A DNA stretch of 64,000 bases, from NCBI RefSeq assembly GCF_003473485.1, contig NC_053043.1:20338001-20402000 (forward strand), given 5' to 3'. The notes under the pieces were generated by a model. It ran no database searches. It was not told the DNA's origin and saw only the letters and a list, made by a program, of their open reading frames with translations. Below, in pieces: positions 34,231-44,918 of the stretch. How positions within the stretch are numbered: position 1 is the stretch's first letter; every line of letters starts with the position of its first letter. Origin of the DNA: Medicago truncatula. Taxonomy: Eukaryota; Streptophyta; Magnoliopsida; Fabales; Fabaceae. A program made the translations under genes and the position numbers.

Positions 34231-35319
34231 TTAAGTTTCTAGCATTCTAGTGTGAGTAGCAATGGAGTCCACTTTAGATGTAAGCTTGACAAGAGAGTCA
34301 TTCAAAAATCCAGTTTGATTTTTAAGTTCTTGAAATTGCTTGGATTGCTCCATAGCATGTTTTTCTAGTAAAATTTCCAAGCTGGATTTCTGAGGGACTC
34401 TTTGGTTGTTTGCATAAACGGGTGGTGTTGTTTGTTGTCCAAAGGTATAAGAATTTTGCTCGGGACTTTTAGCAACACTACCTAGTTGGCATTCAACACC
34501 AGTATGGTAAAGTATTCCACAAAATTTGCAAGGTGGTGAAACAAGAGCAGGTGTGACGACACTTACAGTTAATTTATCAAATTTTTGAAGAAGTGTGTCC
34601 ACAGATAGATGATCAAGGGTAGAAACCTGGTACATACCTGCCTCTTTTTTAGAGGGTGGAGGAGTACCTTCAGTGATAACTCTCTCACTTGTCCACTGAT
34701 AGTGGTTTTGTGCCATGTTCTCGATCAAATCATATGCTCCTGTGTAAGTTTTATTCATCAAAGCTCCACCTGCAGCTGCATCAACATAAATTTTTGTGGT
34801 ACACAAGAGACCATTATAAAAAGTGTGTATAATAAGCCAATTCTCAAAACCATGATGGGGGCAAAGCCTAAGCATTTCTTTGAAACGCTCCCACGCATCG
34901 TAAAGAGATTCACCATCTTTTTGAGTGAATTGTGTGATTTGACTCCTCAATTGAGCAGTTTTACTATGGGGAAAGAATTGGGAAAGAAATGCCTTCCTCA
35001 TTTGGTTCCATGAAGTGATAGAACCAATTTGCAATGAATGAAACCAAGCACTAGCTCTATCCCTCAAAGAGAAAGGAAAGAGGTGCAGCCTTACGGCCTC
35101 TTGGTTTGCCTTCAAAGTTCCACTGAGTCTTAGAAAAATTGAAACATGAAAATTCGGATCCTCAGTGGGTGATCCGAAAAATTGATTTTGCTGCACCAGG
35201 TAAATAAGTGCAGACTTTATTTCAAATTTAATATCCTCAACCGTTGGGTACACAATAGCATCGTACGGCTTATCTGAAGATGTGATTGCATATTCTTTGA
35301 TAGCACGTTTCTCAGCCAT
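34231..35319 (-). CDS. Athila-type gag protein
   Basis: The product has 362 residues and begins MAEKRAIKEYAITS. The Retrotrans_gag core is at about residues 55-180 (LRLSGTLKANQEAVRLHLFP, FLSQFFPHSKT, ESLYDAWERFKEML). A single zinc knuckle CKFCGILYHTGVEC (CX2CX4HX4C) lies near residue 268. The frame ends after RMLET at a TAA that continues in frame into protease, so gag is probably separated from protease by a CAA-to-TAA type change (inference). The upstream PBS and LTR are intact. The element has gag but no pol, so any mobility would need enzymes from a complete relative. Confidence 0.9.
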   Translation of the reverse strand: MAEKRAIKEYAITSSDKPYDAIVYPTVEDIKFEIKSALIYLVQQNQFFGSPTEDPNFHVSIFLRLSGTLKANQEAVRLHLFPFSLRDRASAWFHSLQIGSITSWNQMRKAFLSQFFPHSKTAQLRSQITQFTQKDGESLYDAWERFKEMLRLCPHHGFENWLIIHTFYNGLLCTTKIYVDAAAGGALMNKTYTGAYDLIENMAQNHYQWTSERVITEGTPPPSKKEAGMYQVSTLDHLSVDTLLQKFDKLTVSVVTPALVSPPCKFCGILYHTGVECQLGSVAKSPEQNSYTFGQQTTPPVYANNQRVPQKSSLEILLEKHAMEQSKQFQELKNQTGFLNDSLVKLTSKVDSIATHTRMLET

Positions 35320-35339
35320 ATCGTTATTACTGTGTGTTT

Positions 35340-35435
35340 CTTTGAGCCATCCCTGAAATCAAAGCGGTTAAAGATAGAAAATAAAAAATAATAAAAAATA
35401 AAAAAAAAATAAAATAAGGAGAAAGGGAGAGAGAG

Positions 35436-35484
<49 letters not shown>

Positions 35485-35656
35485 TTATTTATTTATTTTT
35501 TATATTTTTCTTTATAGAGAGAGAGATAAATATATAAAAAATAAAAAAGATAAGAAAAAGAAATAAAATATATATTATATATATATATATATTTTATTTA
35601 AATAATTTTTTTTTTTAGACTAAACACTATTGAAAAGTTAATCAAATTACAATAAC
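35340..35656 (-). repeat. Athila leader with (AT)n and A-rich tracts
   Basis: Between PBS and gag lie a pure AT run (about 35441-35481), a second one (35566-35592) and GAGAGA tracts. There is no ORF. Confidence 0.9.
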
Positions 35657-35679
35657 TCCCCGGCAGCGGCGCCAAAAAC
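35657..35679 (-). other. Athila primer binding site
   Basis: The minus strand reads TGGCGCCGCTGCCGGGGAG a few bases inside the 5' LTR. This is close to the TGGCGCCGTTGCCGGGGA primer site known for Athila elements (tRNA-Asp, from memory). Confidence 0.85.
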
Positions 35680-35680
35680 T

Positions 35681-36888
35681 TGATGGGATAAAACCGCAAG
35701 TGCACGGTCTTACCGAAGTAGTAAAAAGATGAGTATCGTTCTGACAGGGAGTTATGAATTCAATTAACTTTAGATAATGATTAGACTAAAGATTTAGAAG
35801 GTACAAAGGTTTGTATTTTTAATTAAAATAAAATAATAAAAGAAAAGATAAAAGCCTTGGAATTATTGGTTCATCCTAATGACAAGTCCTTCACAAACCA
35901 AACTATTAAACTTATAACCTTATGTTAGACCTAATTTCTCAAGACAGTTTCTCTTTTGTTCCTCTAGCAACCAAGCCTATTTCGCTGACTTGATTCCTAT
36001 TAGATTTTGGTTCCTCTAACAACGAAGCCTATTTCGCTGACTTGATCATTATTAGTTCCCTTGAAGATCGAAACTATATGTCTCAAAGATTGTAAAGACT
36101 ATTTCGCTGCCTTTACAATCTTTGTCTAAATTCACTTGTTCGAATATCAAAGCTCCACTTTCGTTTTATGAATTGATATTTGAGATGATGGATAAACAAT
36201 TATCAAACCCTCCACTTTCGTTTCCACAGTTTGATAATGGTTGATCCATGTTAAATCGGTGAATTTAGATAAGGAATTAGGGTTACAGAAGATTAAGGTT
36301 TAAACCTTGGTTTGATTAGGATTATGTCATTGGACTTATCCAACAATCCCAAGACAAGAGAAGTCTACTCACTGACGTTCATTGTAGACAAGGAGAAGAA
36401 GAGAGAAAACATAAAAGTAAATAACAAGAAAGTAAAATGAACTTTTATTAGAAAGACAATTGTCACATATTGCATTCCAAGAAAAGATGAATATTTGTGA
36501 TGGATAGCTACTCTATTTATAGCATTTGTTTGACTTAAAATCTAAGCTATTACATTCGGGCTAAAAATAGAGTAGCTTAAAATCTAAGCAAAAGTGACTC
36601 TGGAGGGTGGCACGGCCGTGCCAAGGCTAGCACGGGCCGTGCCAGGCTTCTGACTTGGGGGAGATATATTTTTGTCTCTCAATCTTAATATTTTTGCATC
36701 CAATCGGCTCCAAGTCCCTTTCTTTTGCTCCAAGACTCAATCCATCCAATATTCATTCCTGAAATATAAAATATGCAATTGTAGTAATATAATTCAAAAA
36801 GGAAATATTATAAATATAAATATAACTAAAATCTAAATAAAACAATACTAAATATTATGGATAAAGTAGATATAATAATGACTCATCA
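35681..36888 (-). mobile_element. 5' LTR of the Athila-type derivative
   Basis: This is a 1208 bp LTR with the same ends as 11613-12817 and about 1.1 percent divergence. The bases next to it (36889 on) do not match the bases left of 11613, so no target duplication is seen. Instead, 17 bases from inside the LTR (36835-36851) are repeated directly at the junction (36888-36904). Confidence 0.93.
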
Positions 36889-36904
36889 AATAAAACAATA
36901 CTAA

Positions 36905-37041
36905 GTGATGAATTTGAGGAGGATGATATAGATGATGAATTTCAAGAGGATGGCCTAGATGATGAAATTCAAGAGGATGACATTGGTGATGAATTTGAAG
37001 TGGACGATTTGACTGATGAATTACAAGATAAACTTGAATGA
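36905..37041 (+). pseudogene. CACTA-associated acidic-tail gene, 3' part
   Basis: This continues the acidic repeats cut at 11612: DEFEEDDIDDEFQEDG, DDEIQEDD, GDEFEVDD, LTDELQDKLE, stop TGA at 37039-37041. About 45 codons consist of tandem 12-15 residue acidic units. The split by the 25 kb nest makes the gene nonfunctional unless the whole nest were spliced out, for which there is no sign. Confidence 0.65.
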
Positions 37042-37203
37042 TCTAGTTGGATGGCGTTTTATTTTGGATTGTAGTTAAGCCACTAAACTTGTCCGAACTA
37101 TAGTTTTGTTATTTTGCTAGGCTTATACTTCGAAGCATTAAACTTATCAAGTAATGTTTCACATTTTGATTACTATTATGTCTTGAATTAATGTTTGAAC
37201 TAT

Positions 37204-37577
37204 TTTATTATAGGCTTAATTACACTTTTCCCCTCTATCTTTTGTTAATTGTGCGATTTTGCACCCCTCTTTTTTTTTGAGCGATTTTGCACCCTATCTT
37301 TTGCCAACTGTGTTTTGTTCAAAATCATCGTTAAAAGAGGGGAAATGGGGCAAAAGATGGGGTGCAAAATCGCGCAAAAAATATAAGTGAGGGTGCAAAA
37401 TCGCACAATTAGCAAAAAGATAAGGGACAAAAGTGCAATTGAACACAAAGATGGGGTGCAAAATCAGAAAGGGGACAAAAAGATGGGGTGCAAAATCCCT
37501 CAAAAAAAAAGAGGGGGTGCAAAATCGCACAATTGGCAAAAGATAGGGGGGAAAAGTGCAATTAAGCCTTTATTATA
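37204..37577. mobile_element. Mutator-type MITE, 9 bp TSD TTTATTATA
   Basis: The element is 37213-37568 (356 bp). Terminal repeats are GGCTTAATTACACTTTTCCCC and GGGAAAAGTGCAATTAAGCC. Perfect 9 bp duplications TTTATTATA lie at 37204-37212 and 37569-37577. Inside, GGGGTGCAAAATCGCACAATT-type units repeat several times on both strands. Length and TSD point to a Mutator-like non-autonomous element. It sits in the CACTA 3' region. Confidence 0.92.
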
Positions 37578-37789
37578 TTACATCTTTTGTGGTTGTATTG
37601 CTAAATTCGATCTTGTTTGAGTTATAATTGACAATTTTAATATTGCCTTTAAGCTATAGTTACATTTCTAAAATAATTGGAAAATTCTAAAATTTTATAA
37701 GGACACTCTAAAAATGTTGCCTGTAAGCTGTGGGGAAGTTTTTTTGTTTTCTTAAAGATTCAAATTTAAGGCAATGATTATTAATTGAA

Positions 37790-38033
37790 GCAACCTATGG
37801 GAACATTTAAAAACGTCCCCTCAGAATTCCCAAAAAATCGTCTCCTATTCCTAAGACTTAGGCGACGTTTTCAAAAACTGTGCCCAAAGAACATGAAAAA
37901 ACGTCCCCATAGACTATAAGCGACGCTCGTATAGGAGACGCCTAGAAAACATCCCTTATACCTTTAGGGGACGTTTTTCATAATTCTGACAACATTTTTT
38001 TTATTTTTGTTAAAAAGGATAAATTGTGTAGTG
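37790..38033 (+). mobile_element. CACTA transposon 3' subterminal repeats and terminus
   Basis: About seven copies of a GGGGACGTTTTT/AAAAACGTCCCC-type motif occur in both orientations between 37808 and 37985. The end AAATTGTGTAGTG at 38033 is the complement of a CACTACACAATTT terminus. Subterminal repeat clusters next to CACTA ends are characteristic of En/Spm elements. The 3 bp after the end are TGA; the 5' terminus is missing, so the duplication cannot be checked. Confidence 0.82.
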
Positions 38034-38730
38034 TGAATATGAAATGGTGAAAGGTGAACCAATATTTATAGAGAAAAATTGAGCAATACAATTGTTGATG
38101 CAGATCTTAATTTAGAACTTTTTTTCACACGTATTTATAAGACATTTATAGACATTAAAGGGTGATTGTTTAATTTGTGGAAATACACATACAAAATGAA
38201 ATAAGTATTAGGTTCAATAGAGAGTATAGGATGCCACTTTTGTATTGGCGTTCATTCGGTATCAATTGTAATAAATTTCAAGGTCAAATATGTGTTAATG
38301 TGCGACAATGATTTACCAATAACCAATAATCAAACTACAATTAGATGATGAGGTGTACATTTGTATTAGTGATGCTTAAGTGTGTAATACATTAAATAAA
38401 GTTTTACATAAAAGAGTGCCAAGTGTACTCTTCAAAAAAATTAAGGCAAATGTTTATAATAGAGAAGAGATGTGTCGAAGTCAATACTCAGGATTCTATT
38501 ACAGTCAACCTTTATCAATGGATTTAATTGTTTTAAATGTATTAAACTATTTTTTTGTCTTTTTCATTTGTCATTCAAAACCTAGACTTTTTCTCTCTTA
38601 TTAATTATCATGACTCTGAAAACATAGTCAACATCTATCACTTAATTTAATTGTCTTAAATGCATTAAATTGTTTTTTGTATGTTTCATTTATCATTCAA
38701 AAATGAATTTAATTGTCCATATTTATAATA
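38034..38730. other. Upstream region of Neprosin copy 1
   Basis: No gene is seen. From about 38470 it is homologous to the upstream region of Neprosin copy 2 (from about 51865). It contains two of three degenerate copies of a motif resembling ATTTAATTGTCTTAAATGCA (38504-38547 and 38626-38668). Confidence 0.75.
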
Positions 38731-38952
38731 CTCCATCTGTTTCAAAATGAATGTCAATGCATCATTAGAAGAAATGAAATAACTATTTTACTAAATTAAG
38801 TTAAAGCAATGTTTTAGAAATAGTGCCCCTAATATTAATTGGAGAGTACAATTAGTAAGAAATAATTAGCAGTACATTGAAAACTAAATGACTGTCATTT
38901 CGAAACAATATCTTTTTATAAAAGCGACATTCATTTCGAAAGAGAGGGAGTA
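38729..38952. mobile_element. Stowaway-like MITE (degenerate), TSD TA
   Basis: The element is 38731-38950 (220 bp). Inverted ends are CTCCATCTGTTTCAAAATGA and the complement-type CATTCATTTCGAAAGAGAGG, bordered by TA. The same element occurs at the equivalent position upstream of copy 2 (52401-52610), so it predates the gene duplication. Confidence 0.85.
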
Positions 38953-39138
38953 ATATTTTTTTCCTTTCCAAGTTCTTTTACAAAATTGAATGTAGACTTT
39001 TGTCTCTTTTAAATTTTATGATTTATATAACACTCAACCTCTGTCAATGTATTAATTGTCTTAAATGCAATAACCACGTGTACAACAAAAGTTAAGAAGT
39101 GGGTCATATCCTTGAAAGTAACATCTTTCACTTTGTAG

Positions 39139-39146
39139 TATATATA
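39139..39146 (+). promoter_or_regulatory. TATA box, Neprosin copy 1
   Basis: TATATATA lies 67-74 bp before the ATG at 39213. The aligned site in copy 2 is TATAAATA at 52798-52805. A third copy of the ATTAATTGTCTTAAATGCA motif lies about 70 bp further upstream. Confidence 0.6.
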
Positions 39147-39212
39147 CATGTTCAAGTATTGAATTTCCTTCAAAAAGTATTACATGTCCTTGAAAGTAAC
39201 ATTTAAAATTTC

Positions 39213-42040
39213 ATGGATTTAATTATCTTACTCGTTCTCAGTTTGTGCATAACATGTTGCAAAGTTGAGGCAAGAAGCAAAATTTTACTAGATGAAACAA
39301 ATAATTTTACTCTATCATATAGCATCGAGGTATTTTTTATTATTCATCGTCCGTTTTTAGTTTGATTTATACATGATGTAGTTGATTGTAATTTTGGTTA
39401 ACGAATTCAGGATTTTGTGGCCGATAAATTTGATTGTGTTGATATCTACAAGCAACCTGCTCTACAACATCCTTTACTGAAAAAGCACAAAATTCAGGTA
39501 TAATAGTTGAACAATTTATAATATTAATTATCTTACTTTATTGCGTTGTAAAGACTAGTTGTTATTTCACGAAAATGAAGGGAATGATATATAATGATAA
39601 CTAACATATAATTCAAGATTTGTAACCTTAAATTTTCATTCAAAATATATTGCCTTATTTGTTTGTAAAGAATTTCAACTTCAAGTATAATTCATTTTAG
39701 TTAATTTTTATTTTATTCCCTCTTCATTGCAACATATGTAGCTTTTCCCAACTTTTGCAAAGAACATTGTGCGAAATAGACCATCATATGGTAAAACAGC
39801 GGATGATTGTCCATTGGGAAAAGTGCCTATCTACAACAGCAGAGGAGGACATCAGATTATTACTAATTCATCTTCAAAATTACAAATTGATGATTTTCAA
39901 AGGCATTCTAAAAGTAACCCTGGCTATCATGTAAGTGGATATTTTTAATCAATATATTTTACATGAAATATTATAACAGTTTGTATTTATCAATATTAGG
40001 AAAAAATGACCAACTAAAATTATGCCGCACCAAGACAGAACATAAAACAAGGTCGCATTCTGATGAAGGAATCACAAAAACAAAAATATATTTAAAAACC
40101 ATTTATTGAAAACCAACTAGCGATATATGATTTAAAACCTCATCCTTGCCCCATTTTATGGTGAGCCAGAGGGTTAGTGTCTTTTTCCATAAAATATTAA
40201 TTAAAAAATTCACAAAAAACTAGGGTTACAGGAAGAAAGAACTAGGAAGAAAGAACTAGGGTTACAGGAGAGAAAGGTGGTTAGGTGTATGTTCAAGATA
40301 GATAGAAAAATATGAAATTTTAGATTTAAGACATAGTGTGTGTGACAAATCACTTTAACATTTTAAAATTGTATAAAATATGAAATATTGTATGTTTTTG
40401 TCTTTTCTAGACTGTTACCCTTGATACAATCCAGAATACAATATTTCATGGAGCATACGCCGGCATAACTGGGTATGATCTATCCGTTCAAGCAAAGCAA
40501 TACAGCATGTCTTACATTTGGGTTGAAAGTGGATCAGGAACACAACTAAATAGCATAAAAGTTGGAGTTGGGGTTAGTTAGTTTTTATTATGTTTTCTCG
40601 ATATTTTCCTCTCATGACATTGCATTCATTTAGAGAGATAATGATAGAAAAAACATAGTCATTCTTTTATAATATACTACTCACATACTCTCTTTTTTAT
40701 GTAAAAGGTTTTCCCAAGCTTATATCATGACAACCAACTACTACTAACTAGTCGATGGACGGTAAGAATATAAATTTAACGCATTTAATAATATATAAGA
40801 CCATCTAGAGTGGTGAGTGCTTCACCTATTTAGAATCATATTAAATAGGAACTCTATTATAGACCAAATAAATATGGTGCTTGTACATAAGAGTGGTTAC
40901 GGGAGCACCCCCTCTATCTTCCTTTCTTTATGCTCCCTAAATAAATTGTATTAAAATAAATATTTTTTGTTGAAATTTCATGATTTAACGTTATTGGTAG
41001 GACTAGTTTTATCATTTTTTCTAAGATGTTAGGTTGGAGGGATTGGACATTCGTTCAATATTAATATTAGTAAATGCTAAAATTGATGATGTGTATGTAT
41101 AGGACCAACATAAACATCAATGTGGATGGTCTAATGTGATAGAAAAAAAAAATACATATTTTTATTGTGCTCAAGCTCAATTTGGTATAAACATGCAGGC
41201 AGATGGTTTTAAACAAACTGGCTGTTACAATGATAATTGTCCGGGTTTTGTGCAAGTCAATAGTAACAAAGATTATTCTCTTGGAATTGTCATATCGCCC
41301 ACCAATTCAATTGGACCAACTGAAAAGGTTGCTCTTTTTCTCAAAATCAAACAGATAAATTTGTAATTATTGTAAATACATACAAATATATTATATATTA
41401 TTATATATTTTTCCAAACTATTACATCAAATTTAAAGTGTTTATAAAATTATTTTTTTTGACAATATTATCTTTAAATCTTGTATAATGTAAGTAATTGA
41501 AAAGAATGATAATTAAATATAGGATCTTAATCATTTATAACTCTTTCTAAAGAACTTATTATGAGTGAATGTTTTTGTTTTTTTTAATTAGTCTTAATAT
41601 GATTGGTTAATATCTTCTCCTAGTATTTCTCTTACCTTTTTAAATATATGTAGGATCGATCTACAGGTCATTGGTGGTTACTTATGGATCCTAAATCAAT
41701 ACAAGTTGGATATTGGCCAAGAGAGTTATTCAATCACTTAGGTATGGGAGCATCAAAGATTCGATTTGGAGGTCAAACTTATGCTCCACCTAATACGAAT
41801 AGTCCCCCAATGGGTAGTGGAAGATTGCCTAAAGAAAAATTTGAAAACTCGGGTTTTATGGGACAACTTAGGATTATTGATTCACAATATAATGAAGCTG
41901 ACGTAAAACCTGAAAACATGAAGCCATATAGAGATACTAATTCAAATTGTTATGACGTGATATACAATGGTTTTGAAGGACGTCTTCATAGGCAAGCTTT
42001 TCTTTATGGTGGGCCAGGTGGACGAAATTGTGGTATATGA
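39213..42040 (+). CDS. Neprosin-family (DUF239) secreted protein, copy 1
   Basis: Seven exons: 39213-39329, 39411-39497, 39742-39930, 40411-40572, 40708-40761, 41199-41354, 41654-42040; all introns are phase 0. The product is about 383 residues, usual for the family. A signal peptide (MDLIILLVLSLCITCCKVEA) is followed by the activation-peptide region (ALQHPLLKKHKIQ) and the Neprosin domain (GAYAGITGYDL, TGCYNDNCPGFVQVN, GHWWLL, VGYWPRELF, PPMGSGRLP, FLYGGPGGRNC). Neprosin is a secreted prolyl endopeptidase of glutamic type. Here the positions I align with its two catalytic glutamates read Lys181 (SIKVG) and Gln296 (FGGQ). The exon 6 donor is AT instead of GT (41355-41356), so correct splicing is doubtful. 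Confidence 0.88.
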
Positions 42041-42365
42041 TTGTATTGACAACTATATTTAATAAAACTATGATTCGTCCTTGATATATATTGTTATACC
42101 CTTGGCCAAAAACAACATAATTAACATAAAATTTGTGGAAAAGAAAAACTTTATGCTTATAATTAATAAAACCACATTTCGCAAAGGTTTACAAAATCAT
42201 AAAATTTGACAAATTATCTTTTCTTGAAAACTAATTTATTTAAATTAGTTTTTTAATCGAGTATTGATTGTTAAATTTAGCAACTATATTAAATCTTCGT
42301 CAAGTAATAAAATTTATAAGTTCATCTCCACGGAGATTATGAAATTGCAAACTAACTACTACACT
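42041..42365 (+). other. 3' flank of Neprosin copy 1
   Basis: AT-rich downstream sequence; AATAAAAC at 42060 is a possible polyadenylation signal. No other gene is seen. Confidence 0.5.
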
Positions 42366-43125
42366 TTTTTTTGTTGATAAAGCTATAAATGGATTAAAAG
42401 AAACCATAAGCTGACTAAAACTCTTACAACAATTACTCCATAGAAACCCTAGTAAAAGGTAAACCTAAAGAATCCCTAACGAGAGAAAGGTTGAAATAAA
42501 ATATGGAGGGTACTCCCACCATTGAAAGGATCAAGGGGCAAGACCTTGACCATTCCTGGCCAAAGTATCAACGACCATGTTCCCCTCTCTAAGTAAATGA
42601 GTGAAAATACATCTAATTTGCCTACAAAAGTGCATACAGTTGTGCCATCTTGTATTCATCCTCAAAGGAACACCTTCTTGCTTGCTGAAAGCTTTCACAA
42701 CATTAAGTGAATCAGTTTCAATCCAAATATCTCTAAGGTCCAGATCATCAACTTTTCCCATGGCAAACAAGCACCAAATTCAGTTTCTAAAGAAGATTCA
42801 ATGCCAATATTTTGAGCCAAAGCTCCTATAAAGAAAGATGGAGAAGCTCTAAAGATAACACCATTGGAACCACAAAGAGGATTGCCAAAGAGACATCCTA
42901 GATGGAGAGATCTTTCTAGCCTTTATAGGTATGCCAAAGAGTCTAGCAACCTTGAAGTCTTGCATGCCATTAGATCCCTTAACAATATCAAGAACAAAGA
43001 TGCTATGAAAAATAGTGATCATGGAAGAATGCTTGTTGGAGAAGTATCTTTTATTTATTTCAATCTAGATGCTCCAGATGACATCAACAATAGAAGAATT
43101 CATCACATATCTGTCCAGTTTACTA
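42366..43125 (-). pseudogene. LINE fragment with RNase H domain
   Basis: On the minus strand, frames give FRASPSFFIGALAQNIGIES, ETEFGACLFAMGKVDDLDL, WIETDSLNVVKAF and LLREGNMVVDTLARNGQGL, the RNase H domain at the C-terminus of plant L1 LINEs. Two frame changes and several stops show decay. The 3' end with a short A run (T run on plus) is at about 42366-42374, near the end of the Neprosin gene. The 5' part is missing. Confidence 0.8.
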
Positions 43126-43259
43126 GTAGTAGATGCCACATTGTGTTTTTTGCGTATTTGTTCGCAAACGTTATTTTCGTTGGACTTTTGGGTAGAATAA
43201 ATAATTATGATTATTATGTTATTTTTACCAGAGCTGTTGATTTGAATATGATTGATTGT

Positions 43260-44222
43260 TGATTGTTGTTTTATGTATAATTGAATTTAAATAAAATATA
43301 CAAAAGTTGTTGTGTCACAAGTTGACCATGTTGAGGTGTAAGTCATATTTAAGTATGCACTGTTGTGTAGTAGATGTTGTTGTCCATGTTGTAGTTTTTG
43401 TAGATGAGTTGTATGTTGATATACACAAAGTTGAGTCAGTTGCATACTCATAAATTGTTGAGGGCTTATGCCCTGTGAATGCCTTGTCGTTCAAACTGTT
43501 GAGTGCTTATGCCCTATGAATGCTTAATCATTCAAACTGTTGAGGGCTCATGTCCTGTGAATGCTCGTTCATTCAAACGCGTTAAAATGGTACCACTTGC
43601 ATGTGCATTGTCACATTTGTCGTTGAGTCGTTGCATAGTCGTTGTTGTTGGTTGAGTTGTTGTCGTTGTTGTTGGTTGAATTTGTAGATGTTGTTAAAGT
43701 TAATAAAGTAAGAAACATGACTGTAGAAATATCTGTTGTTTATTAGATTGTTAAATACAGTTGATGAATTATATACCTATTATTATTGTTTGTGAATCTC
43801 ACCCCTTCTGCTTGGAAATGTTGCCATTCGTATAGGTAACTTGCAGGTGATCCAGAATAGTAGCTGTTATTTGCTGTTGTGAGTAGACTTTCCTCACATG
43901 TGTCTTAGGTGCTCTGATACGTAACGGGATGGGAAATATTGTCGTTATATTCATCATTCCTTATGTATCATTATGAACCTGTTGGTGTTAGATTAAACCT
44001 TTAAAGATAATTATGTTGAGGCCATGTGCCAGACTTATTGGAACTTGTTTAATGTTGAGAATAATTCCGCTGCGATGATTTGATATGTTTTACCAAAGCT
44101 ATTATGTAGTAAATAGTATTTTATTCTATTTATGGATTTTTGAAAAGCAGTGTGACATTCCGTTTGTTGATTAACTCTGATTCTATTTAATATTTACGTT
44201 GTTGGGTTAACCGGGTGTTACA
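43260..44222 (+). mobile_element. Chromovirus-type LTR, 5'-truncated
   Basis: It ends CCGGGTGTTACA at 44222 and holds the conserved CACCCCTTCTGCTTGGAAAT box at 43800. Three GTTGAGGGCTTATGCCCTGT-like units occur at 43456, 43496 and 43539. The start could not be found. The sequence after it belongs to an Athila derivative, so the LTR probably inserted into such an element. Confidence 0.75.
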
Positions 44223-44400
44223 AAGAGGAGGTAGGTGCAAACTTGCACTATGAACAAGAAGCCGGTGGAAACTATAATGATGAACGGCGGACATGGATGC
44301 AAAACTCTTTTAAATTGTGAGCTTTCTTCTTCCTCTACTCTTCCTCTTCCTCTTCCTCTTCTTCTTCGTCGTCTTCTTCTTCTTCTTCAACCACAAGTGC
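44223..44400 (+). mobile_element. Relic of the Athila derivative 3' region
   Basis: AGGAGGTAGGTGCAAACTTG, then AACAAGAAGCCGGTGG and ACTATAATGATGAACGG match the complement of 14110-14200 inside the nested Athila element, followed by a CTT-rich tract (44330-44390). This is a second, short copy of the same family, on the plus strand. Confidence 0.8.
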
Positions 44401-44918
44401 ACTTTTCCACAAGTATTGTCCTTTTTTTTGTTGCAACAATAACAAATATGTATCCCATATATTTTTTATGTATCGATTATGAGTATGCGATATATACACT
44501 AATTTTTTTATATTTAATAGTAAAAATATTTGTCTCACTTTTTTATATATCATGAGGTGAATTCTAGGGTAAGGGTTCAATTAAGTCCCTTATCGGGGGG
44601 CCACTTTAAAGATTAATTAAGATCAAGTAGATCAATGTATCTCACACATCTTACTATGCACTTCATGCATCACATCACTACATTCCTTTCCATTTTTATT
44701 TTCCCTCTCTCCTCTTCCGTCTTCCCCATCTTTGCCTCAAACATCGTATAGCCATTACCCATAATAGATCAAAGTAAGACGTCAAAATAATAAAACAAAG
44801 ACATGGCATATATAGTGTAACCAAAACTCCAAGAGTGACCTTCGAAAGAACATCATATGTTGAGGATAGACTTTCTCTCTAAATCAACATAGAGAACATA
44901 AATCTAGGTGAAGATTTA
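44401..44918. other. Intergenic, no gene seen
   Basis: AT-rich sequence with no supported element. Confidence 0.4.
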
